Positions 38,733-51,200 are shown, counted from the stretch's first letter. The stretch is 64,000 nt of DNA from Hydractinia symbiolongicarpus (GCF_029227915.1 NC_079876.1:23622001-23686000); one strand, 5' to 3'. Notes: generated by a model not told the origin, from the sequence alone. Numbers and translations: made by a program.

Positions 38733-39605
38733 TTAAATCTTACTTCTTCCAAATGTAGGAGGACGTGTAGTGAAAGGGTTAGGTGCATTTGTTGAGCCAA
38801 ACGTAGATGAACCAGTGGATCCAAAAGAAGAACCAACACCAAATGCTCCTGCAGTTCCAAATGTTGCAGCACGTGTAGTGAAAGGGTTAGATGCATTTGT
38901 TGAGCCAAACGTAGATGAACCAGTGGATCCAAAAGAAGAACCAACACCAAATGCTCCTGCAGTTCCAAATGTTGGAGCACATGTAGTTAAGGGGTTAGGT
39001 GCATTTGTTGAGCCAAACGTAGATGAACCAGTGGATCCAAAAGAAGAACCAACACCAAATGCTCCTGGAGTTCCAAAAGTTGGAGCACGTGTAGTGAAAG
39101 GGTTAGGTGCATTTGTTGAGCCAAACGTAGATGAACCAGTGGATCCAAAAGAAGAACCAACACCAAATGCTCCTGCAGTTCCAAATGTAGGAGCACGTGT
39201 AGTGAAAGGGTTAGGTGGATTTGTTGAGCCAAACGTAGATGAACCAGTGGATCCAAAAGAAGAACCAACACCAAATGATCCTGCAGTTCCAAATGTTGCA
39301 GCACGTGTAGTGAAAGGGTTAGGTGCATTTGTTGAGCCGAATGTAGATGAACCAGTGGATCCAAAAGAAGAACCAGCACCAAATGCTCCTGCAGTTCCAA
39401 ATGTTGCAGCACGTGTAGTGAAAGGGTTAGGTGCGTTTGTTGAGCCGAATGTAGATGAACCAGTGGATCCAAAAGAAGAACCAGCACCAAATGCTCCAGC
39501 AGTTCCAAATGTAGGCGCACTTGTGAAACCAAAACCAGTGAAATTAAAAGAAGTTAAAGGGGTAGCAGAACTTGATGCAATGTTTGGATATCTAAAACGT
39601 GTTTT
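38733..39605 (-). other. FG-repeat exon of TRIM-like gene 2, seven units
   Basis: This 873-bp terminal exon begins after a TTTAG acceptor with KTRFRYPN (one Gly to Arg change from gene 1) and continues through seven 108-bp units without a stop on the minus strand. Each unit contributes four FG motifs (two TFG, one AFG or variant, one SFG) separated by Ser/Thr/Gly/Ala/Asn-rich spacers. One unit has lost a Phe and an Arg (NPLTTCAP). It ends in frame at a TAA that lies outside the repeat. Confidence 0.8.
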
Positions 39606-42600
39606 CTAAATATATGTCAATAAAAATAATATGACAATGTGTGTTGAGGTTTAATCTTATCAAAGGAACACATTTTACCCAACGCCACATTGTATATGTC
39701 CAGGGCAAGCATTTTGAACTATTTTGTGTATAATCCTTCTCTTGTGTAGTTTTAGCCTAAATTTTATTGCTTTCAAACATGGTCATATCACATCAACAAA
39801 TTGTGGGTATGTGCTTTTTTTATTGATTTTTTGGGTTGCATAATTACTAGCTCGGTTGCTAGGATAGTTTTAATATACAACTACTAACTAACGACGTCCG
39901 AAATGGCACATTTCCACGTCATTAACTAGCTTTCATAACAAAAAAAAGTTTAATTTTAGAAAACGATTCCTCGGGGATCCAACCAGCACTGCAGAATGTC
40001 ATCGCGTTTAAGTACAACGCGCTAATCAACTGGGGTATTGCGACAGAACAAATTTGTGAATATTTTTAACATTTTTAATTTAAAATTATTTCATCTGCTA
40101 AAAATTTTTGTTCTATATTTAGTCGAGAAAAGTTTTTGCTATTCGGTCATATTGGGTTATTCTGTTATACTGTCATAGGGGCTCTACATAAGTTATCAAA
40201 CGGTTTTTTTAAAAAACCAATTTTTCCCCAGCGTTTTTTTTAATCACCCAAGTAAAGAGGTTATTCTCTTAGCTTACTTTTCATATAAGTAGCACAGGGA
40301 ACAAAGTATAAAAGCCAATTTGTAAAACTGAGTTGTTATTAGAATAGATTCAAAAGAAAAAACAGAATGAAATTGTGAATACTTGATTTTCCTAAAAATA
40401 AAGCTTGATATAAAAAAGTAAAAAAGCATTTCATATATTCTTGATGGAGGCTTTCTTTTAACAAAAAGATTGCAGTTCCAAAATAAAAGATAAAGTTATT
40501 TATGTGTTATTGTTATGCGCTGTTCAAGTTATTCGATTTACTTCTGAATGATATTGCGTAATTCCTTGTGGACCAGAACATGTCTTTAGACAACCATTTC
40601 ATAGTTATTTGTGCATAACATATATGTCCAACAAAAGTACAAAGAAAAAAAATTACTTTCCAGCGATGTGACTCTGCGCATCGAATGACCAAGCTGTATT
40701 TACTGTTATTAGAACTTGTTTGCCCAGAAAATAATTTCTTAAAAAATCCGTCTTGGGTCCCATTGTAGTACTGCAAATTTTTTTACTCAAAGGATTATTC
40801 TTAAATGAAAGGAGAGCACAAAAAAGCAGATCGTTATAAATATATATTTCTTACAGAAAAAAAATTGCAGAATTGGGTGTTTCACTATTATCGATGTTTC
40901 ACAGTTGTATATTGGAAATGGCGAGTTTGTGCAGAGCAGGTTTGTCTTCCCTCCCACTATCCTAAACATTAATTTACAGTCGAGTGGAGCTATTTCAATC
41001 CAAATTTGACGGGCGAGGCAACAGAGTTACCCAGGAAATAAAAATAAAACAAAATAGTTAACCAAAACACTCACCTGTTTAAGGAATGGAATATCTAAAA
41101 ACAACGCTCTGAGATTAATACTCTAGGACAGTAACATTTCAAGCAATGTTTGTTAGAACAGCAATTCGACAAATCAAAACATTTTTTCGAGCTGGTATTA
41201 ATGTCTTTGTTGATCGGCCCTTTTTCCTCTCAACTATAACCTAGCTTAACGCGATATAATAGTTGTTACATCTCTATGCCTAGCTACATTACAAGACACG
41301 CACAGCATTTCTCTGATATGCTGCTAAACATTTTGAACAGACGATTACTCCAAGTGAACTTACAAAACTACAGCTATGGTACGCTAGAGTAGACATTGGA
41401 ATCTGTAAGATATTTTAAAACTTACCAGACTTAGAAATTTCTGATAAATTAAAAATGTTATAATCTTGCAAACGTAGTTCCTGAAAACAAAACAAAACAA
41501 AAGAAATAAACAGACAAGCAAGGTATATAAATGAACACATAAGAACGAAAAATAAGTATTACCTCCACAGAAAAATGTTTGTATTCATCCATTATCCGAA
41601 TGCATTGATATTGTGTATTGATAGTCATTGATACACCACTTTTTTGGGTTCCTTCCAAACCCGTTACAGGCTATATAAAGAAAAAAGACACAAAAAGAGG
41701 AAATCAAGGACATTGCATTTAGACACTGTTGAAGCATTAATACTAAAAAACAAACCTTAAAACGTGCTTTGAATGTCCCTTTAGCTGAAGAACGAAGAAG
41801 AACTATAAAATAAACCATTTGTAATTCATTCGTAAATAAGCAATTTTGTGCCAGCTTTTTCAGCCATAACTTTTCTAATTTTTTATTTAACATAAAAATA
41901 AAAAGTACGGAAATCGTAAATATCAGCAGATAGCAAACAGAAAAAATAACCTTTTTTGAGATTCTCTGAAGCAGTTTTTTCCCATCGCACATATTGATTC
42001 ATACTATTATTTATAGGTATTTCTTGAACAGTAACACTTAATTTACCAAGGGGATTACATTCAAACGTATTATCTTCAACATCGTTTAGCACAGCTTGCA
42101 TTTGGGGGACATTTTGTGGAATTAAACTCTTCAGTCTTTCTGCAATGTTGACTTTACCAGCGACAATAAAATAATCTCCTTTGCTTTTCACCTTCTCAAA
42201 ATAACGTGAAATGATATTGCTTACTTTTGATGATTCGTCAAAAATTTCGACTTCTGCTTTTAGCCGATTAACAAAATGTTGAAATTCATCGACGATCCTT
42301 TTCTTCTCATTCTCCAAGAAGGTAAAGTATTTGCTAAGCCGTGTTTGCACGCGTCTGTCTAACTCAACACTAAACTCGCCCATTGACATTTCGATATCAT
42401 CGATTTGCTTGTGACAGCCTTGAATCAAAAGCTTCGCTCTTTGTCGTTTCTTTTCGCCATCTTCTACTTGCTTTAAAAGACTATGCTTTATTTTCCCAGC
42501 TTCTGTTTGTATTGTGTCACTTTCATGACCTACATGGGTTCGATGCTGGCAATATCTGCAGATGTATGCACCATCACAATCAGAGCAAATCACATTAGCT

Positions 42601-43332
42601 ATGCTGCGATGACTTGTACAAAAAGGTAGGATGGTTTGTGCTCTCCTGTGAAATATGATTGGGGTGTAATCAGCATCAACGCAATCATGTGAAAGCCAAC
42701 AATCATCGCAAGTGTTGGTTTGACATTTTGTACATGACCTCGTCACGGATGATTTACAATTGGAACTTTCTTCGCACAAATACTTTGTGTTCTCATGTGA
42801 CCTAAAATATCATTTATATCATTTTTTTAGTTATTAAAATAAACCATTCAAAGTAAAGTTTTGGTACATGTAAATATTGAAAATAGTTGGTTCCTATGGC
42901 ATTGGGAAGAAAGTTTGCAATAGGTCTTCCGAAAGAATCGCAGGAAATTAAAATTAATTAGTGACAATCAAGACTACAAAGTTTGCAAGGAGCAACACAT
43001 TAAGTAATTGTTCCTATAGCGTAGGACGGAAATTAAAAGAACTCTGCAATTGACGGAAATACTCACAGACTTTTCACAACAGCCGACATATTGTGATTTG
43101 TTGCAAGAGAGTTTGTAGTTTCACTGGATTCTAATGATGTCTCTTCTTCACAGAGTTCTTCAGGACATTGTATGGTAGCGCTCCCATTATGTCTAAACAC
43201 CAGCAAGCCATCAAGACATTCTTTACAAAAGGTATGGTTACATTCTAAAATTTTTGGTTCCTCTAATGTTTGACTGCAGTAGCTACATTTAACAGCGTCA
43301 AGTAAGTGCAAGTTTTCTGTTGATAAATTCAT
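38733..43332 (-). CDS. TRIM-like gene 2: RING, B-boxes, coiled coil, long FG-repeat end
   Basis: Seven minus-strand exons: 43067-43332, 41951-42801, 41756-41802, 41563-41670, 41426-41480, 41075-41094 and 38733-39605. GT-AG borders and phases agree, giving 740 codons (739 residues). The N-terminal half is nearly identical to gene 1, but the RING here has the canonical CNHTFC His. Exon 4 is 24 bases longer than in gene 1 (36 versus 28 codons). The FG exon carries seven units of 36 residues with about 30 FG motifs, then ends abruptly as TFGRSKI-stop. The last RSKI and the stop belong to sequence homologous to the end of gene 3, not gene 1. The C-terminal exons of gene 1 are absent. A multivalent RING scaffold or ligase is the likely type; function is inferred from domains only. 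Confidence 0.82.
40063..40293. repeat. Insertion present only in the right duplicate (about 230 bp)
   Basis: In the left copy GTGAATACAGGGAAC is continuous near 34167, while in the right copy about 230 AT-rich bases intervene between GTGAATA and CACAGGGAAC. I see no clear terminal repeats, so it could equally be a deletion in the left copy. It lies in the intron before the gene 2 FG exon. Confidence 0.65.
40600..40915. repeat. Second insertion present only in the right duplicate (about 320 bp)
   Basis: The left copy reads CAACCATTTATTTGTAATGG near 34470, while the right copy has about 320 extra bases between CAACCATTT and AAATGGCGAG. No gene or clear terminal inverted repeat is visible. It lies in the same intron of gene 2 as the first insertion. 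Confidence 0.65.
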
Positions 43333-45205
43333 TTTGTTTTAATACTAAACAGACCGTGTAAATCTTCAATAAACAAATTAAAATAAATATCCCTGATGCA
43401 GCTGTCAAACCTAGTTTCAATGTTGAAGTAAATCCAAAATTTTACATTCAGATAATGATGGCCGTACGACCATATCTATCTGACTGTCAGCCAAAATGCT
43501 AGCAACAAGTAGTGACGTGTCACTGTGGATCTTCCATGGGAAGTAACAAAGAAGCGACTAGTAACAAAACAATTTTAACAACAAAAGCTCTAATTGTAAG
43601 AAAAAATAAACGGTGCAATTTTAAAGAAATAATTATGTACATTAATCACAATTTTAACATGCATCATACATCATATGAAAAAATTATATATTTATATATA
43701 TAATAGATAGATACATATACAAAACGTAAACCAGTTAATTCGATTAAAATTGACAAGAGGTTTTTTTAATAGCATCGTCGTCATTAGTCACTTTCAATTT
43801 CCTCCTCTGTCAGCAACTTTATAACCTGCTTAAATTATATAACATGACTCTAACTTAGATGACTATCACAAAGGTTGGTTCCCAATCTTTAAATAATAAT
43901 CCCAACATGGGACTCATAGTGAAAAATTGCAGTTACAAAAGAAGTGCGCTTAATAGAAGTCATTGTTGTGCGGAACGACTGCTTAAAAACATTGATTCTT
44001 GTTTATAGACATAGAACACAATATAAGATCAATAACACATTCTTATACTTTTTAAATAATAACTATTTCCTATTTATTATTTACTTATTTACTGCATAAA
44101 TTCCTCTATTTACATCTTTCAGGTTGTAAGACATATTACGTCAAAATTGGTACAAAGAGGCAGAATTAAATACGCATGATGCTTTGTGAGAGACATTACG
44201 TACATTCCACAATTTCACTTTCACGCAACGTTTTATGCATTTATTTTGCCAAAAATATTCTTGAATAAACAACAAAGATTGAAATACAAAACTGTAGATT
44301 ATTATAACTTGGACATTTTACTTCCACATTAGTATTTATCAACACAAAGAGATTACCATGTTGAAAAACCCAGTAAGAGACCCTATTAGACTACTGCTTA
44401 TTAATAAACATAACATAATGCAAACTTTAAAAATTGACAAATCATTTGTTTCCATTCCTGGAACGTTAAAGTAAGTGTGGTGTATCATTTCGACAGATTG
44501 TTTCGACGAAATAACCAGAACATTTTATTATCATTTCGATAGATTGTTTCGACGAAATAAGAAGAACATTTTATCATCATTTCGATAGATTGTTTCGACG
44601 AAATAACCAGAACATTTATTATCATTTTGATAGATTGTATCGACGAAATAACCAGAACATTTTATTTTCATTTCGAGAGCTTGTTTCCACGAAATAACCA
44701 GAACATTTTATTTTCATTTCGAGAACTTGTTACGACAAATTACCGAGAACATTTGATCAAAGTTTAATGTCAAGTCAACTTGATAGACTACTGGTTACCA
44801 CTTCGAAGAACGCACACGTCTTCCTAAAACGTGAATGTGTTAAGATAAACATTTATATTGTTTCCTAAGGCGTGTCTCATACATCGAAAACTACACGCTA
44901 AACATCTTTTGATTTTCCAATATTTCATATTTGGAAACATAGATTTTTATGAGACCAGAAATAACCTTCAACTTATTTGTCCTCTGTTCGCTTTGTATAC
45001 GAACATTTGTATGAGCGCTTTGGAAAGAAAAAATATTAATTTAAATATTACATTCTTCGATTTTAACTTTCAGTGTATAAAGGGAGGGAGTAAAATTTAC
45101 ACGTCACCTTGGCGTTCAGCTCACACTTTTGATATGTAAGTCATCCCTAAGTACAAGCTATATAATATAGCTAATAAATAAATGAAAACCATTAAGAATT
45201 TCCTT
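43333..45205. other. Intergenic segment between TRIM-like genes 2 and 3
   Basis: This is the duplicate of 36859-38732, differing by a few substitutions and one- or two-base indels. It contains the second 46-bp array and no supported gene. As the upstream DNA of gene 2 it probably carries the same promoter as gene 1. Confidence 0.5.
44478..44748. repeat. 46-bp tandem repeat with TTTCGA dyads, copy B
   Basis: This array is the duplicate of the one at 38005-38275, with the same unit number and the same internal variants, showing that it predates the segmental duplication and has not changed in copy number since. Confidence 0.8.
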
Positions 45206-48200
45206 TTAAATCTTACTTCTTCTCCCATTACAATTGGATGTTAAAAAACTAGTGTTGGAGAACAAAATCGGTTTTTCTGGACTTTGCATTTTCACATCAG
45301 CAACATCTGTGAACGATAAATTTTCCAGATCAGGTGATAACATGCTGGAGAAGTCATAACCACTGCATATCTAAAGATATTAGGTTATAAAGGATTGCAT
45401 CTGTTGTCTTCTTCGTCATGCCATAAAATGTTATGATTTAAGAACACGAAGTAGTAGAAGCACAAACGCAAATCATTCTTGTATGTAATTCCTCTTATTT
45501 ATTTGAGAAAAAAATGCGTTGTTACAATCTACCATTAAATACAATAACCATACATACATCTTTCTTTTTCTTCTTTTCATCTTCTAAATAAAAACATCAT
45601 GAGAATATCAAGAAATTCGGCACACATAGATTTGCAAGTACATGCTTTTTGGTGAGAGTGAATCAATGGCTTTGTTTTATCTCCAAATACTTTTCTCTTA
45701 ATTCGATTCCATTGCAAATGTTTGTAGTTGAAGAAGGTATTTCGGTAGAAAGCGTCATAAGAAGTGTATTGTAAAGTTGATCAGTGCTGTTTTTCTGTTT
45801 TACCTTAGATCAAACAGAATAACCTTGCAAGGGACGCCATGCAGTTACTCTATTTGAGAGTAACTTAAAAACAATCTTCTTGGCGTAGGTGTGCAACAGA
45901 TTCGTTTCAGATTGGTAAATGTTATTTTATATTTTTATGTCTTTTTTTTAAAAAAAAAAGGAAAGGGCACATCAATAAACATTAGTACAGTTGATGCATC
46001 TGCGTTAACAGTGCTTCCTAATTCAAAACATTTTTCACGTGCACATGAAGTTCGCACCATAAAAGGTAATTAAACCTTAGAGCAGCTGTTTTGTGATGTT
46101 GACACTGCGACATAAGGAAATGATCAGGTGGAATGCTCTTTTCAGTGAATTTGACAACAAGATTGAGATGAAAATCCCAGCTGTCAAAAATTTATTCGGA
46201 ACACTCACTTCTGACGTAACGGCAAAATAAAGGGAGCATTTTAAGATTTTATTAAAAGTAATCTCAATGAAGAAACTTATGGAAAATATTCACAAATAAA
46301 TACCGACCACAAAGTAGCCATTTTCAAAATAAAATGTGAACAGTTGAGGTGTAAAAATATAGGAAGAAGGGGTAGAATAATTTTTGTAACTCGCATTCCC
46401 GATTTGACTGCCAAAAGTGCAACAAAAAGACAATAAAATACATACCAGAGGGATGTACATTTTTTCTCGAAGGAAAACCCTTCCTCTTCAGTATATAATC
46501 AACTAAACGCAACTCCTAAAAAATAAGAAAGAGGCTCAGTAAATATTAGACAGAAAAAATTAGTACAAAAATCTCACAGGAATAATATCAACGTGATAAT
46601 TCATTCTTTTATAAGCTTTTATACAATCATACATGGTTCTGGATAATTGTATCAATAGTAGTTAGTTTTGCATAATTGCATCAATAGTAGTTGGTTTTGG
46701 ATAATTGTATCAATAGTAGTTAGTTTTGCATAATTGTATCAATAGTAGTTGGTTTTATATAATTGTATCAATAGTAGTTGGTTTTGGATAATTGTATGAA
46801 TAGTAGTTGGTTTGGCATAATTGCATCAATAGTAGTTGGTTTTGGATAATTGTATCAATAGTAGTTAGTTTTGCATAATTGTATCAATAGTAGTTGGTTT
46901 TGTATAATTGTATGAATAGTATTTGGTTTTGGATAATCGTATGAATAGTAGTTGGTTTTGTATAATTGCATCAATAGTAGTTGGTTTTGGATAATTGTAT
47001 CAATAGTAGTTGGTTTTGTATAAATGTATGAATAGTAGTTGGTTTTGGATAACTGTATCAATAGTAGTTGGTTTTGTATAATTGTATCAATAGTATTTGA
47101 TTTTGGATAATTGTATGAATAGTAGTTGGTTTTGTATAATTGTATCAATAGTAGTTGGTTTTGTATAATTGTATCAATAGTAGTTGGTTTGGCATAATTG
47201 CATCAATAGTAGTTGGTTTTGGATAATTGTATGAATAGTAGTTGGTTTTGGATAACTGTATCAATAGTAGTTGGTTTTGCATAATTGCATCAATAGTAGT
47301 TGGTTTTGTATAATTGTATGAATAGTAGTTGGTTTTGGATAATTGTATCAATAGTAGTTGGTTTTGGATAATTGTATGAATAGTAGTTGGTTTTGCATAA
47401 TTGCATCAATAGTAGTTGGTTTTGGATAACTGTATCAATAGTAGTTGGTTTTGTATAATTGTATCAATAGTAGTTGGTTTTGGATAATTGTATGAATAGT
47501 AGTTGGTTTTGCATAATTGCATCAATAGTAGTTGGTTTTGGATAATTGTATCAATAGTAGTTGGTTTTGTATAATTGTATTAATAGTAGTTGCTTTTGTA
47601 TAATTGTATGAATAGTAGTTGGTTTTGCATAATTGTATTAATGGTAGTTGGTTTTGGATAATTGTATGAATAGTAGTTGGTTTTGGATAATTGTATGAAT
47701 AGTAGTTGGTTTTGCATAATTGCATCAATAGTAGTTGGTTTTGGATAATTGTATTAATAGTAGTTGGTTTTGTATAATTGTATCAATAGTAGTTGGTTTT
47801 GTATAATTGTATCAATAGTAGTTGGTTTTGTATAATTGTATCAATAGTAGTTGGTTTTATATAATTGTATCAATAGTAGTTGGTTTTGTATAATTGTATC
47901 AATAGTAGTTGGCTTTGTATAATTGTATCAATAGTGGTTGGCTTTGTATAATTGGTTTTGTATAATTGTATCAATAGTAGTTGGTTTTGTATAATCGTAT
48001 CAATAGTAGTTGGTTTTGTATAAGTGTATCAATAGTAGTTGGCTTTGTATAATTGTATCAATAGTAGTTGGTTTTGTATAATTGTATCAATAGTAGTTGG
48101 TTTTGTATAATTGTATCAATAGTAGTTGACTTGTATAATTGTATCAATAGTAGTTGGCTTTGTATAATTGTATCAATAGTAGTTGGCTTTGTATAATTGT

Positions 48201-51200
48201 ATCAATAGTAGTTGGCTTTGTATAATTGTATCAATAGTAGTTGGCTTTGTATAATTGTATCAATAGTAGTTGGCTTTGTATAATTGTATAAATAGTAGTT
48301 GGTTTTGGATAATTGTATCAATAGTAGTTGGTTTTGTATAATTGCATCAATAGTAGTTGGCTTTGTATAATTGTATCAATAGTAGTTGGTTTTGTATAAG
48401 TGTATCAATAGTAGTTGGCTTTGTATAATTGTATCAATAGTAGTTGGTGTTGTATAATTGTATCAATAGTAGTTGGTTTTGTATAATTGTATCAATAGTA
48501 GTTGGCTTTGTATAATTGTATCAATAGTAGTTGGTTTTGTATAAGTGTATCAATAGTAGTTGGCTTTGTATAATTGTATAAATAGTAGTTGGCTTTGTGT
48601 AATTGTATCAATAGTAGTTGGCTTTGTATAATTGTATCAATAGTAGTTGGCTTTGTATAATTGTATAAATAGTAGTTGGCTTTGTGTAATTGTATCAATA
48701 GTAGTTGGCTTTGTATAATTGTATCAATAGTAGTTGGCTTTGTATAATTGTATCAATAGTAGTTGGTTTTGTATAAGTGTATCAATAGTAGTTGGCTTTG
48801 CATAATTGTATCAATAGTAGTTGGTGTTGTATAATTGTATCAATAGTAGTTGGTTTTGTATAATTGTATCAATAGTAGTTGGCTTTGTATAATTGTATCA
48901 ATAGTAGTTGGCTTTGTATAATTGTATCAATAGTAGTTGGCTTTGTATAATTGTATCAATAGTAGTTGGCTTTGTATAATTGTATCAATAGTAGTTGGTT
49001 TGCATAATTGCATCAATAGTAGTTAGTTTTGCATAATTGTATCAATAGTAGTTGGTTTTGGATAATTGTATCAATAGTAGTTAGTTTTGTATAATTGTAT
49101 CAATAGAACAGAGATCATATGGCTTCGATAACCAAATTAAAAAAAAACGAAACATCTTGTAGGAGTAATTTTTGAAATTATATATAGCACTTTTTATGTT
49201 TTGCAGCATGTTTCTTAAAAAAATTTGAGAATATAACTTTTTAGATAAAAATGGCTATACATAACTTTAATTAATTAGTTAGCTCATCGATAGTAGCCCG
49301 AGACAAATCAGGTTTTACTCGTGGTATTTTTTAATAATTGATATGCTAGGACTACAGGGGTTAATTTAATCATGCATAAAATCTATTACTGAATTAGTTT
49401 TTTAAATTTGTTGATATAATTTGTGATATTTTCCCTTCCATATATAAACATATATATACCTTAGTTTGAATCCTAAACTCAATTTTTTTCTAATTCCCAT
49501 TTTTGCTAATTTTCTGTTCATAGTCTGCTATTCGATTCTTATTTTCTTTTCTTTCTTTTTTTCTAACATTCTCATAATTTTATATATATTATTTATAAAC
49601 AAAAAACAATTTTTGGCTCTTTGTTTACTTTGTTTATTTTTGTTTTAACAGGTCACTTGTTGATAACAGTGGAGATATATTATATCATAGTGAAGATGTA
49701 AACCTGTATAAATATGATTAATAATAAATAATAACAGCTGTTCATGTTAGTGCTCTAAAATAATAAAGCACAGAGTAATACATACCTCAAGTGAGTATTG
49801 ACTGTACTCATCCATCATTGTGATACAATTTGCCATGTCATGCCCAAATTGAACATCTATTGGCACTCGCTAAAACTCAAAATATACAATAAATTCCAAC
49901 CAAATAAATATAGAATACAACTCATCCAATTAAAGAGCAAAAAAAACAACACCTATTTCCCATCTCTTTGGTCTTTTGAATAAATTTAGATTAAAAGGTC
50001 TAAAGATGAAAAATCTGAATAGGCACAGGTGAGACAAAATTCAGCGCATAACCTTTTAAAAATCTATTTATATTTATCTGCCTGTGACAAACGGTTTTAT
50101 GCTGCACAGTTTAAGATAGAAAGAAATTTTTTGTTATTTTAGTTTCATATCCAGATTTTTAACTAGCTACTGCTATCTACGTTTAATATACTTTGGCTAT
50201 GCTAAATAATTAACATTTTCGCATACACACCTGATATCTTACAACTGTCCCTTCATTCTCATGCTTTCCAAACTCTAAAAGACAATAAAAAGTGTATTTT
50301 TACTGTAAAAAAAATTTTTTTAAAAGAAATACCATTTGTCACTTACTGTCCAGCAGTAAAGGAAATTGTTTCAACTTTCTAGCAGCATTCGAATACACAT
50401 TCGACATCTCAATGTTTTTCATCTTGCACTGCACAAAGCTAGTCAGAGATTTCTTAGGTTCGTTCTGTCTTTCGACATCTAACACCCCTAAGTATTGTCT
50501 ATAAGAGTTAGGCACTGGTTGAATATCACCTAAATTTACATTCAGTGTGGGAACTGTAGATGAAAGGAGCTTATCTATCTTTGATTTTACGCGTTTTGTT
50601 GATTTTATAACGCAGAAATCCTCCTTGTTTTTTATCTCCGTTAAAAATTCCAAACTTTCTTTCAGTTTGCCTTTATCCAAAAAAAGAGCAATTTCATTGT
50701 AAAATGTTCGAACTTCATCATCAAATGTTTTCAAGATTGTACTCTCTTCTTTGGCTAAAGATTCAAGAAGATCTTTTGCAATTGTTATTTCGCGGTTTCT
50801 TAACTCTTGAAAAAGTAACATGCGTGTTTTTTGGAATTCAGTTATAGATAATTTGAGTATTGCTTTTAATTCTGAGGAGTCTTCCTCTTCTGTTGTAGCC
50901 GTTTCAAGTTTTGAATCAATAAAATTTCGAATAGCTTTAGCTGCACTTTTAACAGATGAAAAATCATGCCCTAAGTGTAATCGATGTTTACAATAGATAC
51001 AAACAAAGCAATTTTTGCATGTCTTGCAAAGGTGATGGGCGATAGTGGAATGTTTTTCACAATATGGTTGAAAACAACCTGTCTTTACATCAAATGTTAT
51101 TGGAGTGTATCTTGCACTTTCATTGCTCCCATCTTTCCTTCTCAAAACTTGAGGCATGGTACCATTACATAAATGCTTTGACCAGCAAATCTTACAAGTC

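Larger units (their letters stand above)
33290..38748. repeat. Tandem segmental duplication, left copy
   Basis: This block from the FG exon of gene 1 through its upstream region is repeated almost base for base in 38749-45221. Matching landmarks sit 6473-6474 bases apart (ATG at 36858 versus 43332). The left boundary falls inside the FG repeat, so it cannot be placed exactly. The right boundary is sharp: the sequence after TACTTCTTC differs from the second copy. High identity including introns points to a recent event. Confidence 0.9.
38749..45221. repeat. Tandem segmental duplication, right copy
   Basis: This copy runs from the truncated FG exon of gene 2 to within the last codons of gene 3. 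It is longer than the left copy because it has four more FG units, two inserted stretches (about 40063-40293 and 40600-40915) and a longer exon 4. Introns, untranslated sequence and the 46-bp array are otherwise nearly identical to the left copy. Confidence 0.9.

Noticed and set aside
38987-39532. Leu/His-rich minus-strand repeat frame (LVLLLDPLVHL)
   Set aside because: Wrong frame of the same exon; it does not join in phase to the acceptor at 39606 and lacks the FG pattern.
38770-39609. 279-residue plus-strand repeat frame
   Set aside because: Same reasoning: it is the antisense shadow of the seven-unit FG exon of gene 2. Third codon positions coincide on the two strands, so it stays open automatically.
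46855-48698. Several minus-strand frames of Asn/Tyr/Gln/Leu repeats
   Set aside because: They are a product of a stop-free 29-bp minisatellite unit lying in an intron; the period is not a multiple of three.
46635-49106. CRISPR-like array
   Set aside because: There are no unique spacers between repeats; this is a simple minisatellite in an animal intron.
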